Origin: Sphingomonas spermidinifaciens
GTDB taxonomy: Bacteria; Pseudomonadota; Alphaproteobacteria; Sphingomonadales; Sphingomonadaceae
Assembly: GCF_002351485.1 (NCBI RefSeq)
Contig: NZ_NWMW01000001.1
Coordinates: 248,001 to 312,000, forward strand
Reading direction: 5' to 3'
DNA: 64,000 bases
This document shows positions 24,316 to 33,123 of this stretch, piece by piece. A program made the translations under genes and the position numbers. The stretch's first letter is position 1. Every line of letters begins with the position of its first letter. The notes under the pieces were generated by a model. The model made no database searches. It saw only the letters and a program-made list of their open reading frames with translations, and had not been told where the DNA came from.

Positions 24316-25893
24316 TCAGGCCGCATTTGCCAGCGGCTCCTCGCGCAGATGGAGCACGAACCGTTCGGCCGAACCGCGCAGCGCGTGGGCGGTGACCGAC
24401 AGCGCCTGCGTGCTGGCGCGAAGATCGGTCGCCAGCGTGCCGGCGGTATCGACGCGCTGGGCCAACCCCTCGATCCGCTGTTCGATCAGATCGGCATTGC
24501 CAGCCGCCCGCGTCACGCTCGTCTCGATCGCGCTGGCCAGCGACCGCTGCTCGGCCGCCTCCGCCGCGATGCCCGCCGCGGCATCGGACACCTCGCCCAC
24601 GACATCGCAAACGAGGTCGGCGTCCACGCTCGAGGCCGCCGCCGATCCGCGTACGTCGTTGAGGATGTCAACGATCCGTCCGCTCGCACGCTCGGTCTCC
24701 GCCGCCAGCCCCTTCACCTCGCCCGCCACGACGGCAAAGCCGCGCCCGGCATCGCCCGCGCGTGCCGCCTCGATCGTCGCGTTGAGCGCCAGCAGGTTGG
24801 TCTTGGCCGCGATGCCGCGAATCTCGTTGATGAACGTGCCAATCTGCTCGGTGCGGTCCGACAGGGCCGCGATTGTCGTGCGGCTCTGCTCGCTCTTGAC
24901 CCGGCCGATGCCGGTCAACTCGCGCTGTTGCTCCGCCGCCGCGGCGATTGACCCGATCGACTGGCCGAGCGTCGAGATCGCGCCGACCACGCGCCGGATT
25001 TCGCTCGCCGCATCGGCGGCATTCGCCGCGACAATTCCCGCCTCGCGCCCCGCCGCCCCGAACATCGCGTCCAGCGTGGCCGCCGATTGCTCCAGCCCCC
25101 GCGCCGCGTCCTCGATCGCCACCGCGATGCCGGTCACCGATGCTTCGAAATCGCCTGCCAGCGCCAAAAGTTCGCGTCGCCGTTCGGCGGCATGGCGCCG
25201 CTCCGCGTCGCGCCGCTCGGTCCGGGCGGTCTCGGCAAGCGCCTCCGCGCGCCGCGCCTGTGCCAGTGCGCTCTCGGCACGCAGCGTCTCCCGCTCGGCG
25301 CGCGTCGCCTCGGCCTCTGCGGCGGCGAGCAGGCGCCCGCTCTCGTGCATCGCGCGATCCTGCGCCGCGACCAACTGTGCAAGTTGCGTCGTCACGTATC
25401 CCAGCACAGCGAATTGCAGCACCACGGCCAGCGCATGGAACACCACGCGCCCCAGATTGCCGTTGCCGTTGAACACCCAGTCGGGCGCCAGCCACTCCAG
25501 CGCCAGGTGATGGGCCGCGATCAAGCCGGAGGCGAGCAGGATCGGCCGCCAGTCGCACAGCACCGTCAACAGCGCGAGCGCGACGAAGAAGTACATGTGC
25601 GCATCCATCTGCCAGCCATGACCGGCCAGCGCATAGACCAGTAGCGCGGGCATCACCGCCGACAGCGTCCCTGCCAGCAGTCGTGCGGTCGCATCCGATC
25701 GGCCCGATAACGCGGACAGCGTCGGCAGGACATTGACCGCCCCGCCCAGGATCGCGACGGGCAGCATCGGCTGCCCCGTCGACCACGCGACGAACAGGAT
25801 CGCGACAAGACTTGCCCACCCTGCCCCCGCGACGAAGGTGAGGCCGCGCCGCCGCAGCGCCGCCAGCGCGCAATCCGGATTCGTCGCCATCAT
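24316..25893 (-). CDS. Methyl-accepting chemotaxis protein with polytopic membrane sensor
   Basis: The 525-residue protein starts with about 170 residues forming about six membrane helices, with charged and His-bearing positions ([27 protein letters not shown]). A coiled coil rich in Ala, Arg and Glu follows. The cytoplasmic hairpin is [20 protein letters not shown] and [15 protein letters not shown], the binding tip for CheA/CheW. No periplasmic ligand domain or clear HAMP is seen, so sensing is within the membrane. ATG 25893 lies in an ATGA overlap with the small upstream gene. No che operon is nearby. Confidence 0.9.
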   Translation of the reverse strand: MMATNPDCALAALRRRGLTFVAGAGWASLVAILFVAWSTGQPMLPVAILGGAVNVLPTLSALSGRSDATARLLAGTLSAVMPALLVYALAGHGWQMDAHMYFFVALALLTVLCDWRPILLASGLIAAHHLALEWLAPDWVFNGNGNLGRVVFHALAVVLQFAVLGYVTTQLAQLVAAQDRAMHESGRLLAAAEAEATRAERETLRAESALAQARRAEALAETARTERRDAERRHAAERRRELLALAGDFEASVTGIAVAIEDAARGLEQSAATLDAMFGAAGREAGIVAANAADAASEIRRVVGAISTLGQSIGSIAAAAEQQRELTGIGRVKSEQSRTTIAALSDRTEQIGTFINEIRGIAAKTNLLALNATIEAARAGDAGRGFAVVAGEVKGLAAETERASGRIVDILNDVRGSAAASSVDADLVCDVVGEVSDAAAGIAAEAAEQRSLASAIETSVTRAAGNADLIEQRIEGLAQRVDTAGTLATDLRASTQALSVTAHALRGSAERFVLHLREEPLANAA

Positions 25894-26201
25894 GCCGGGA
25901 TCTCCGTCCGTCCGCACAGGCCCGGCTGCGCCGCGACGATCAGGCCGCCCGCGCGGAGTACCGCGATCATCATCGCGTCGCGCCGGCCCTCGACGATCAG
26001 GCTGCCGGGCACCGTGCCTTTGCCGACCAGCCGCGCGCCGGCCCCGATCGCGGCATTGAGCGCGCCGACGCTGCTACCTGCAACGGGCACGATGAGCAGC
26101 GGCCCCTTTGCCGGCGGCGCCAGCAACAGCGAGCCGATCCCGCCGATCGCGAGCATGCATTGGGCGGCCACGGCGACCGGCCCCGAAAACAGCTTAACCA
26201 T
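25890..26201 (-). CDS. Small hydrophobic protein coupled to the chemoreceptor
   Basis: The 103-residue product has an N-terminal hydrophobic stretch ([21 protein letters not shown]) and a second part of small and hydrophobic residues ([36 protein letters not shown]) ending CGRTEIPA. No domain was recognised. Its stop overlaps the chemoreceptor start (ATGA), so the two are co-translated. The start at ATG 26201 lacks a strong ribosome site; M16 is an alternative. It may be an exported partner of the receptor; function unknown. Confidence 0.55.
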   Translation of the reverse strand: MVKLFSGPVAVAAQCMLAIGGIGSLLLAPPAKGPLLIVPVAGSSVGALNAAIGAGARLVGKGTVPGSLIVEGRRDAMMIAVLRAGGLIVAAQPGLCGRTEIPA

Positions 26202-26330
26202 GGGTTACGCCTAGAGCCGAAATGGTGAAGACCGCGTTAGGATCGCGCTACCGACTTCGGACCGAACGGGGTGGCCACCCTTGGTACAAACCGCCCGTAC
26301 CCCCGGCGAAGGAGGGAAGCCCCCCTCACC

Positions 26331-27839
26331 TCACTCCAGGGGCCCCTGATATTGCGGCCCCGCATAGTCGCTGAACCGCGTGATCTCGGGCTCGAACTTC
26401 AGCGTTACCTTGCCCGTCGCACCGTGGCGCTGCTTGGCGATGATGAGCTCGGCGAGGCCGAAGACGCGTTCCATGTCCATGTGCCACTTCTGGTGGTCCT
26501 CGAACACCTTGGGATCGTCACCCTCGACAGGGCGCTTGGGCTCCTTGGCGGCGACGTAATAATCCTCGCGGTAGACGAACCAGACCATGTCGGCGTCCTG
26601 CTCGATCGAGCCCGACTCACGCAGGTCGGATAGCTGCGGCCGTTTGTCCTCGCGGCTTTCGACCTGTCGGCTGAGCTGCGACAGCGCCATGACCGAGACG
26701 TTGAGGTCCTTGGCGAGCGTCTTCAGCCCGCGGCTGATCTCGGAGATTTCCTGCACGCGGTTGTCGCTCGCACGGCTGCCTGATCCCGACAGCAGCTGGA
26801 GATAGTCGACCACGATGAACTTCAGGTCGTCGCCCAGCGTCCGCTTCAGCCGCCGCACGCGCGTATGCAGCGCGCTGATCGAGATGCCCGCGGTATCGTC
26901 GATATAGAGCGGCAGGTTCTGGAGGTCGGTGGCCGCATCGGCGAGCTGGCGGAACTCCTGCTTGCTGATCCGCCCCATGCGCAGCGCCTCGGAGCTGATG
27001 CGCGACTGTTCGGCGAGAATACGTGTGGCGAGCTGGTCGGCCGACATTTCGAGGCTGAAGAACGCGACCTTCGCGCCCACGCTCTCCTTGGGGGAAAGAC
27101 CGAGCGCCATGTCGTCGTTCCACCGCCGTGCGGTGTTGAAGGCGATGTTGGTGGCGAGCGACGTCTTGCCCATGCCGGGGCGTCCGGCGAGGATGATGAG
27201 ATCGGAATGGTGCAGGCCGCCGATCCGCTGGTTGATGCTCTCGAACCCCGTCGTCGACCCCGACAGGCCCCCGCCGGCATTGAGCGCCTTGGCCGCCATG
27301 TCGACCGCCGCCGCCGTCGCCTGGGCAAAGGTCTTGATCGACTTAGTCGTGGTGCCACCCGCCGCGACCGCGAACAGCCGCTCCTCGGCGGCCTCGATCT
27401 GCGCCGACGGGTCGATCTTCTCCGAGGTGTCCATCGCCCGGTCGACCAGCTCGCGGCCGACCTCGACCAGCGTGCGCAGCTGGGCGAGGTCGTAGATCTG
27501 CTTGGCGAACTGGCGCGCGCCGATCAGGCCGGCGCCCGAGCCGGTGAGCTGCGCAAGATAGGCCGGCCCCCCGAGCGCCGCCATTCCCGCATCGGCCTCG
27601 AACATCGGTTTCAGCGTCAGCGGGTTGGCGAGCAGGTCGTCGCCGCGCAGCTTGGCGATCGCGCCGAAGATGCGGGCATGCACGGGCTCGTGGAAGTGCT
27701 CGGGCTTCAGCATGTCGACGATGTCGTCGGCCAAGCGATTGTCGATCATCATCGCGCCCAGCAGCGCCGCCTCCGCCTCTACATTCTGCGGCAGGCGAAG
27801 GGGCTCCGCGGGGGCGGTCGGAATCAGTTGAGTGGCCAT
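26331..27839 (-). CDS. dnaB: Replicative DNA helicase
   Basis: The 502-residue protein has the DnaB N-terminal helical domain (LPQNVEAEAALLGAMMIDN) and a RecA-like core with Walker A GRPGMGKTS, the SLEMSADQLATR motif, the Walker B strand FIVVDYLQLL, and SQLSRQVESREDKRP with LRESGSIEQDADM. It unwinds DNA at the replication fork as a hexamer. Length is normal and no intein is present. It is divergent from the UPF0262 gene. Confidence 0.96.
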   Translation of the reverse strand: MATQLIPTAPAEPLRLPQNVEAEAALLGAMMIDNRLADDIVDMLKPEHFHEPVHARIFGAIAKLRGDDLLANPLTLKPMFEADAGMAALGGPAYLAQLTGSGAGLIGARQFAKQIYDLAQLRTLVEVGRELVDRAMDTSEKIDPSAQIEAAEERLFAVAAGGTTTKSIKTFAQATAAAVDMAAKALNAGGGLSGSTTGFESINQRIGGLHHSDLIILAGRPGMGKTSLATNIAFNTARRWNDDMALGLSPKESVGAKVAFFSLEMSADQLATRILAEQSRISSEALRMGRISKQEFRQLADAATDLQNLPLYIDDTAGISISALHTRVRRLKRTLGDDLKFIVVDYLQLLSGSGSRASDNRVQEISEISRGLKTLAKDLNVSVMALSQLSRQVESREDKRPQLSDLRESGSIEQDADMVWFVYREDYYVAAKEPKRPVEGDDPKVFEDHQKWHMDMERVFGLAELIIAKQRHGATGKVTLKFEPEITRFSDYAGPQYQGPLE

Positions 27840-27941
27840 CCCGCCTCATGGGCGCATCGCCCCGCGACGCGCAAGCCGCACACCCTGTGAAAGCTGTGGG
27901 CCGTTGTAATCACGATCCGAACGCGGCAAGCGGGGGCGGCG

Positions 27942-28424
27942 ATGGCCGATCCCCGCATCATCGACGTGACGCTCGACGAGCGGACGATCCTGTGGCGCTC
28001 GGCCGATGTCGAGCAGGAGCGCCGCATCGCGATCTTCGACCTGCTCGAGGGCAATCACTTCCGCCCGTTGCGCGCCTATCCCGACGGCTATGCCGGCCCC
28101 TATCACCTCGCCTTGAGCGTCGAGGAGGGTCGCCTTGCGCTCGCCATCGCGCGCGAGGACAAGTCGCCGCTCGAGACGCTGGTACTCGCGCTCGGGCGGT
28201 TTCGGCGACCGATCAAGGACTATTTCGCGATCTGCGACAGCTATTACCAGGCGATCCGCAGCGCCACCGCCCAGCAGATCGAGACCGTCGACATGGCCCG
28301 GCGCGGCATCCACAACGAGGCGGCGGAGCTCCTGCGCGAGCGGCTGGAGGGCAAGATCGAGATTGATTTCGACACCGCGCGGCGGCTGTTCACGCTGATC
28401 TGCGTGTTGCACATCAAGGGCTGA
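27942..28424 (+). CDS. UPF0262 family protein
   Basis: The 160-residue protein has the conserved run IAIFDLLEGNHFRP, then PYHLALSVEEGRLALAI, RFRRPIKDYFAICDSYY and RGIHNEAAELLRERL. This family is found across alphaproteobacteria and has no known biochemical role. It is followed with no gap by the GH25-like gene, so they are probably co-transcribed. Confidence 0.87.
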   Translation: MADPRIIDVTLDERTILWRSADVEQERRIAIFDLLEGNHFRPLRAYPDGYAGPYHLALSVEEGRLALAIAREDKSPLETLVLALGRFRRPIKDYFAICDSYYQAIRSATAQQIETVDMARRGIHNEAAELLRERLEGKIEIDFDTARRLFTLICVLHIKG

Positions 28425-29111
28425 ATGGGGGCAGTGATGTGGGGTTTGGGGCGCTGGATCGGCGCCGTTATCGTTTTTGTCGTATTGGGGCTCGCGGGCT
28501 GGTGGTTCGCCGTGCACTGGCGCCCCTCGACCGAGGAATTCCCGATCCAGGGCGTCGATGTGAGCGCCGCGACCGGCGTGATCGACTGGGGGACGGCGAA
28601 GGCGGAGGGTGTCGACTTCGCCTATGTCCTCGCGACCACGGGCGACAAGGGGCGCGACCCGGCGTTCGAGGGGCATTGGGCCGCACTCGCGGACAGCGGC
28701 ATCCGGCGCGGGGCGATGCACGCCTGGTCGCTCTGCCGCCTCGCCGCCGACCAGGCCGATCATTTCAACGCCGTCGTGCCGCGCATGCCCGATGCGCTGC
28801 CCGCGGTCGTCGCCTTCGACTTCGCCCCCGACTGCGCCGACCGCCCCGCCCGCGAGGTGCTGCTGCGCGAGGTCGCGACCTTCCTCGAACGCGTCGAGCG
28901 CCATACCGGCGAGCGCGTGCTGATCCGCGTCACTCCCGCCTTCGACAAGCAGTACCGGCTGAGCGAGGGGCTGCCCCGCACCTTCTGGGCGACGGGCGGC
29001 TGGTTCGCGCCCAGCTATCTGGCGCGGCCGTGGCGGATGTGGCAGGCGAACGCCGCGAGGGCGGTCGAGGGGTTCGAGGCGCCGGTGGGCTGGGACGTGG
29101 TGGCACCGTGA
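28425..29111 (+). CDS. GH25-like membrane-anchored protein with altered catalytic motif
   Basis: The 228-residue protein has an N-terminal membrane anchor (about residues 8-30) and a GH25 lysozyme-like barrel: IQGVDVSAATGVIDW at the start (D45 present), FAYVLATTGDKGRDP, and ATGGWFAPSYLARPWRMWQAN at the end. The family DxE/LEF strand, expected near residue 130, reads AVVAFDFAPDC, so the usual acid pair is not intact. It may be inactive or use other residues. ATG 28425 or 28437 could start it. It overlaps cdd by 4 bases (GTGA). Confidence 0.75.
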   Translation: MGAVMWGLGRWIGAVIVFVVLGLAGWWFAVHWRPSTEEFPIQGVDVSAATGVIDWGTAKAEGVDFAYVLATTGDKGRDPAFEGHWAALADSGIRRGAMHAWSLCRLAADQADHFNAVVPRMPDALPAVVAFDFAPDCADRPAREVLLREVATFLERVERHTGERVLIRVTPAFDKQYRLSEGLPRTFWATGGWFAPSYLARPWRMWQANAARAVEGFEAPVGWDVVAP

Positions 29112-29560
29112 TCGAGATCGACGAAACCGCGCTGATCGCCGCCGCCCGCGCCGCGGCGCTGAATGCCCACGCCCCCTATTCGCGCTTCGGCGTGGGTGCC
29201 GCGCTGCTGCTCAAGGACGGCAGCGTGGTGACGGGCGCCAATTTCGAGAATGCGAGCTATGGCCTGTCGCTCTGTGCCGAGACGGTCGCGACCGCGACCG
29301 CCAGCGCCGGGGGGCGGCTTCGCGACATTGTCGCCGTCGCTGTGATCGGCGGCATGATCGAGGACGGCCGCCCCACCGGCACCGACCCCGTCCGCCCCTG
29401 CGGCCGCTGCCGCCAGGTGCTCAACGAAGCCGCCGGCATGGCGGGCCGCGACCTCGTCGTCCTGTGCGCGGGGGCCGAGGGCGAGGCGACCGAGCGCCAT
29501 CGCCTGTCCGACCTCCTCCCCCACGCCTTCGGCCCTGCGGATTTGGGGATTGATCGTTAA
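29108..29560 (+). CDS. cdd: Cytidine deaminase
   Basis: The 150-residue enzyme deaminates cytidine and deoxycytidine in pyrimidine salvage. It has YSRFGVGAALLL, GANFENASYGLSLCAE with the catalytic Glu and first zinc Cys, and PCGRCRQVLNE with the other two Cys. This is the normal length of the homotetrameric form. GTG 29108 overlaps the stop of the preceding gene. Confidence 0.95.
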   Translation: MIEIDETALIAAARAAALNAHAPYSRFGVGAALLLKDGSVVTGANFENASYGLSLCAETVATATASAGGRLRDIVAVAVIGGMIEDGRPTGTDPVRPCGRCRQVLNEAAGMAGRDLVVLCAGAEGEATERHRLSDLLPHAFGPADLGIDR

Positions 29561-29595
29561 CCCGTGACCGCTAACATCCCCGCAAAAACAGGGGG

Positions 29596-30549
29596 ATGAG
29601 GATGTACGAGGGGACGAGCGCGGGGGCACGCGCAATCGTCGGCCATGTCGGGCGCAAGGGGATGCGGCTGGCGCTGGTCGATGCCGGGGGGCGCATCGCG
29701 CCCGGCAGCACGCGCTTTCACGAGGCGGCGACGGTCACCAGCATCTCGGGCGCGATCAGCGGCTTCCAGCGCGAGCTGGCGCTGCCGCCGGGCGCGATCC
29801 GCTCGGCCTTTGCGGTCGCGGGCCTCGTCCGCGGCGACGCGATCTCGGTCACGCGCACGCGCTGGTTCCTGTCGCGCTCGGGCCTCGCGGCGATGCTGGG
29901 GCACCCGCCGATCATCCTCAACGATTTCGAGGCCGAGGCCTGGGCCCTCGCCGCGCGCGACGGGGCGGGCGCGCTCGCCACCACCCACTGCGTCGCGGGG
30001 GCGACCTCGGGTCTCGGCGTCGCGATCCTGCGGCGCGATCCGGCGCGCGGCATCACCGTGATCGCGACCGAGGGCGGGCACGCCGCCTTCACGCCCCCCG
30101 ATGCCGAGCTGGCCGCGATCGTCGCCGCGCTGTTCCCCGGCCGGCTGTCGGTGGGGGCGGAGGAGCTGATCTCCGCCTCGGGCCTGGTCGAGGTCTATAC
30201 CCATCTCGCCCGCACCCAAGGCACCGCGCCGCGCTTCACCAGTCCCGAGGCGATCACCGCCGGCGCCGACCGCGACACGGTGGCGGAGGCGGCGTGTGAG
30301 ACGATCGCCGCGGCGTTCGCGGCGCATCTCGGCAACCTCGTCCTCTGCCACGGCGCATGGGACGGGGTGATCGTCGCCGGCGGCCTTGGCGCCGCGCTCG
30401 CGCCGATGTTCCGCCGCCCGCGCGTCACCGCCGCCTTTGCCGGCACCGGCCGCCACGCCCGCTCGATCGCGCAGGTGCCGATCCGCTTCGACACGGTGCC
30501 GCAGGGCGAGCTGCTCGGCGCGGCGGAGGCGCTGAAGGCGGCGGCGTGA
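29596..30549 (+). CDS. glk: Glucokinase
   Basis: The 317-residue protein resembles the bacterial glucokinase family (ROK-unrelated). Support comes from LNDFEAEAWALAA, the AGATSGLGVAIL phosphate loop, ATEGGHAAFTPPDAE with conserved Glu, Gly and His, and the C-terminal VIVAGGLGAAL. The N-terminal phosphate loop is weaker than usual (IVGHVGRKGMRLAL instead of DIGGTNxR), so substrate specificity deserves caution. ATG 29596 sits directly after AGGGGG; ATG 29602 has better spacing. Confidence 0.8.
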   Translation: MRMYEGTSAGARAIVGHVGRKGMRLALVDAGGRIAPGSTRFHEAATVTSISGAISGFQRELALPPGAIRSAFAVAGLVRGDAISVTRTRWFLSRSGLAAMLGHPPIILNDFEAEAWALAARDGAGALATTHCVAGATSGLGVAILRRDPARGITVIATEGGHAAFTPPDAELAAIVAALFPGRLSVGAEELISASGLVEVYTHLARTQGTAPRFTSPEAITAGADRDTVAEAACETIAAAFAAHLGNLVLCHGAWDGVIVAGGLGAALAPMFRRPRVTAAFAGTGRHARSIAQVPIRFDTVPQGELLGAAEALKAAA

Positions 30550-30563
30550 CTGGTTGAGGCAGC

Positions 30564-30620
30564 GCCGGCCCGTTTCGGGTGAACCGCGCGGGGCGCGATT
30601 GACCCTTCAACGGGCCCGGC
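30564..30620. terminator. Long imperfect hairpin between convergent glk and DUF808 genes
   Basis: GCCGGCCCGTT at 30564-30574 can pair with AACGGGCCCGGC at 30609-30620 (one bulge), with an inner GGGT/ACCC pair. There is no T-tract on either side, so this may be a bidirectional terminator or only a repeat remnant. Confidence 0.35.
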
Positions 30621-30651
30621 ACCGCACCACGGGCGTGAACCCGTCAGAGGA

Positions 30652-31569
30652 TCAATGCCCGCGCTTCCCCGGCAGCAGCTTGAGCGCGCCCACCACGATA
30701 AAGCCGACCACCAGCCCCAGCAGCCCCGACCCCAGGGCCGTCACCAGCCACTCGATCGCGCCGACGCCGCCGCCGATCGCCACCGCCGCGTCGTGGATGA
30801 CATGCTCCGGCCCCGCGAGCCCGAAGCCCGCCAGCCCGTGGACGATGATCCCGCCGCCGACCCACAGCATCGCCGCAGTGCCGATCCAGGCGAGCAGCTT
30901 GAGCAGCACCGGCATCGCCGCGAGCAGCCCGCGGCCCAGCGCCACCCCGCGCCCCGACCGGACGAGGTGCAGCCCCACATCGTCCATCTTCACAATGAGC
31001 GCCACCGCGCCGTAAACCGCGACCGTGATCGCGATGCCCACGACCGCCAGCACCACGCCCTGCATCCACAGGCTCTGCTGCGGCAGCTCGGCGAGCGCGA
31101 TCGCCATGATCTCCGCCGACAGGATCAGGTCGGTGCGGATCGCCCCCGACACCTGCCGCGCCTCCAGCTCCGCCGGATCGGCGATCGCCGCCGCGTCGTC
31201 GGTGTGCTTGTCGCCGGTCAGCTTGTGGAGCAGCTTCTCGGCCCCCTCGTAACAGAGGAAGGCGCCGCCCAGCATCAGGATCGGCGTGATCGCCCATGGC
31301 GCGAGCGCCGACAGGAGCAGCGCCGCGGGCAGCAGGATGATGAGCTTGTTGCGAAGCGAGCCGACCGCGATCTTGGCGATGATCGGCAACTCGCGCGCGG
31401 GGGCGAGGCCGACGACATAGCCCGGCGTCACCGCCGCATCGTCGATCACGACGCCCGCGGCCTTCGTCCCCGCCCGAGCCGCCGCGACGCCCACGTCGTC
31501 CACGGAAGCCGCCGCCAGCTTGGCGATCGCCGCCACGTCATCAAGTAGTGCGATTAGGCCGCCGGCCAT
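30652..31569 (-). CDS. DUF808 family inner membrane protein
   Basis: The 305-residue protein begins MAGGLIALLDDVAAIAKLAAAS and has VIDDAAVTPGYVVGL, FLCYEGAEKLLHKL, and about five hydrophobic segments through the C-terminal half, the pattern of the DUF808/YedI family. Transport or stress roles have been suggested for such proteins but none is proven here. It is the last native-composition gene before the A+T-rich insertion to its right. Confidence 0.87.
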   Translation of the reverse strand: MAGGLIALLDDVAAIAKLAAASVDDVGVAAARAGTKAAGVVIDDAAVTPGYVVGLAPARELPIIAKIAVGSLRNKLIILLPAALLLSALAPWAITPILMLGGAFLCYEGAEKLLHKLTGDKHTDDAAAIADPAELEARQVSGAIRTDLILSAEIMAIALAELPQQSLWMQGVVLAVVGIAITVAVYGAVALIVKMDDVGLHLVRSGRGVALGRGLLAAMPVLLKLLAWIGTAAMLWVGGGIIVHGLAGFGLAGPEHVIHDAAVAIGGGVGAIEWLVTALGSGLLGLVVGFIVVGALKLLPGKRGH

Positions 31570-31780
31570 GGAGACTCCTGCTTTCCTGATGATGGCAATA
31601 AAGAGGACTGGTAGCCTCCCGCGTTATTGAGAAAAAGGCATTCTAGGTAAAGGGCAAGCGATAAGTCTCTGATCTATGGATTGCGGAACCACCACCGTCC
31701 ATTCGACCGAAAAACCCGCTAGCGTCAGCTTTTCCCTTGTGCATTATCGCGGCCTTCTCAGCGTGATAGGGGCTACCGGA

Positions 31781-33106
31781 ATGAGCGATTCGTCCAAAAA
31801 GTCGCCCTCACAAGCTACTTACCAGACATCTGATGACGATGCTTTTTGGCTAACCGACCTGTATCCGGATGCTGCGGCCCTTTTCAGGCATGAAATCATA
31901 GATTTGAAGGAGGTGAGCAAAGATGCGATTGTCGTATTAGATGCCAATGTCCTTCTTTTGCCCTACGAATTCACATCTGCTTCGATCAGAGAAATCGAGA
32001 GGATTTATAGTAAGCTAAAAAGGGAAGACCGCCTTGTTGTCCCCGGTCAATCCGTCAGAGAATTCTACAAGAACCGGTCAAAGAAGATTGCGTTGATAGC
32101 CGACGCTATTGATGGGGCAATTGAGCGTGCCAAACGGCAGCTTTTTGAAAAATCCATTCCTCTTTTGGAAGAAGACGAAGACTATGTAGAAGCTAAATCA
32201 GAGGCCAAGCGGTATTTGGACTTGGGGAGGACGATATCGTCAAAACTTGAATTGGTTAATCGAAAGCTAAAGGACGAGCTCGTCGGAGACAGGGTTTCTA
32301 TAATATATCGAAATTTGCTTTCTGACTGTGTAATCGATTGCGATCTGCCGGACAGCCAGGCGCGTAAGGAACTGCTGTCTGAGGTGAAGAGACGTGCCAG
32401 CCTAGAGATTGCCCCGGGATACAAAGACCAAAACAAGGATGACTATGGAGTCGGTGATTTTCTTATTTGGAAAACCATATTATCAGAAGCGTCTCGCCGA
32501 AAGTCACATTGCATATTTGTCACCGAGGAACAGAAGTCGGACTGGTGGATAAAAAGGAAGGGAACTTTTCAACCAAGACCTGAACTTATCGACGAGTATC
32601 GAAGAGCATCCGAGGGAAAGTCATTACACCTCGTTCCTTTGTCGTTTCTTTTAGCCACTTTTGAAGCCAGCAAAGAAGTAGTTGAACAGGTAAAGGAGGC
32701 AGAGAGTATTCAAAAGGTTGATGTTCGACAATTGGATGCGGTTCGAATTTTAAGAAAACGTTTGCGAAAGGAGGCTTTGCACAATTCGGAGTTTGCAGAC
32801 CTAGTTTCAAAGCGTAACGGCATAATCGAAAAGCTTGCCCTCTTAGATAGGATGCAGAATGGCCTTCAGAAAATTGTTGAACATGGTGAAAACTCCAGTG
32901 AAGACGAAGCCGATTTCACTGACCGTATCGGTAGTATTGGCCGCCTGAGGTCTATGAATATTGCAGAACTATCAGATGTGGAAGATAGAATATCTCAATT
33001 GAATAACCAGTGGCTTAAGCTCTCACGCGCACGTAACAGCGCAGTTTACTTAGGCGATATTTCGTCTCGCTCGTTAGATTCCGAATCCAGCGATGATGAG
33101 GCATAA
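31781..33106 (+). CDS. PIN-like domain protein (DUF4935/PIN_8), A+T-rich, probably acquired
   Basis: The 441-residue protein has a PIN nuclease-type core: D54 in AIVVLDANVLLLPY, E94 in SVREFYKNRS, D226 in YGVGDFLIWKTIL, and the late strand CIFVTEEQKSDWW with GYKD before it. This layout fits the DUF4935/PIN_8 family of putative Mg-dependent RNases. Residues 310-440 are charged and helical, with an acidic tail. Composition is strikingly A+T-rich (about 40-45% G+C by eye) with codons rare elsewhere here. ATG 31781 is preferred; ATG 31676 would add 35 residues of unlike sequence. Solitary gene, no antitoxin neighbour. Confidence 0.8.
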   Translation: MSDSSKKSPSQATYQTSDDDAFWLTDLYPDAAALFRHEIIDLKEVSKDAIVVLDANVLLLPYEFTSASIREIERIYSKLKREDRLVVPGQSVREFYKNRSKKIALIADAIDGAIERAKRQLFEKSIPLLEEDEDYVEAKSEAKRYLDLGRTISSKLELVNRKLKDELVGDRVSIIYRNLLSDCVIDCDLPDSQARKELLSEVKRRASLEIAPGYKDQNKDDYGVGDFLIWKTILSEASRRKSHCIFVTEEQKSDWWIKRKGTFQPRPELIDEYRRASEGKSLHLVPLSFLLATFEASKEVVEQVKEAESIQKVDVRQLDAVRILRKRLRKEALHNSEFADLVSKRNGIIEKLALLDRMQNGLQKIVEHGENSSEDEADFTDRIGSIGRLRSMNIAELSDVEDRISQLNNQWLKLSRARNSAVYLGDISSRSLDSESSDDEA

Positions 33107-33123
33107 ACTTCGACCTCGCTAAC

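Noticed and set aside
26275..26300. GGTAC-9-GTACC inverted repeat downstream of dnaB
   Set aside because: Five-base arms with no T-tract are within chance in a region of this size.
31585..33110. Similar short strings flanking the PIN gene (GATGATGGCAATAAA and GATGATGAGGCATAAA) as possible target-site repeats
   Set aside because: They match only with an indel and one is part of the coding end, so they are not a convincing duplication.
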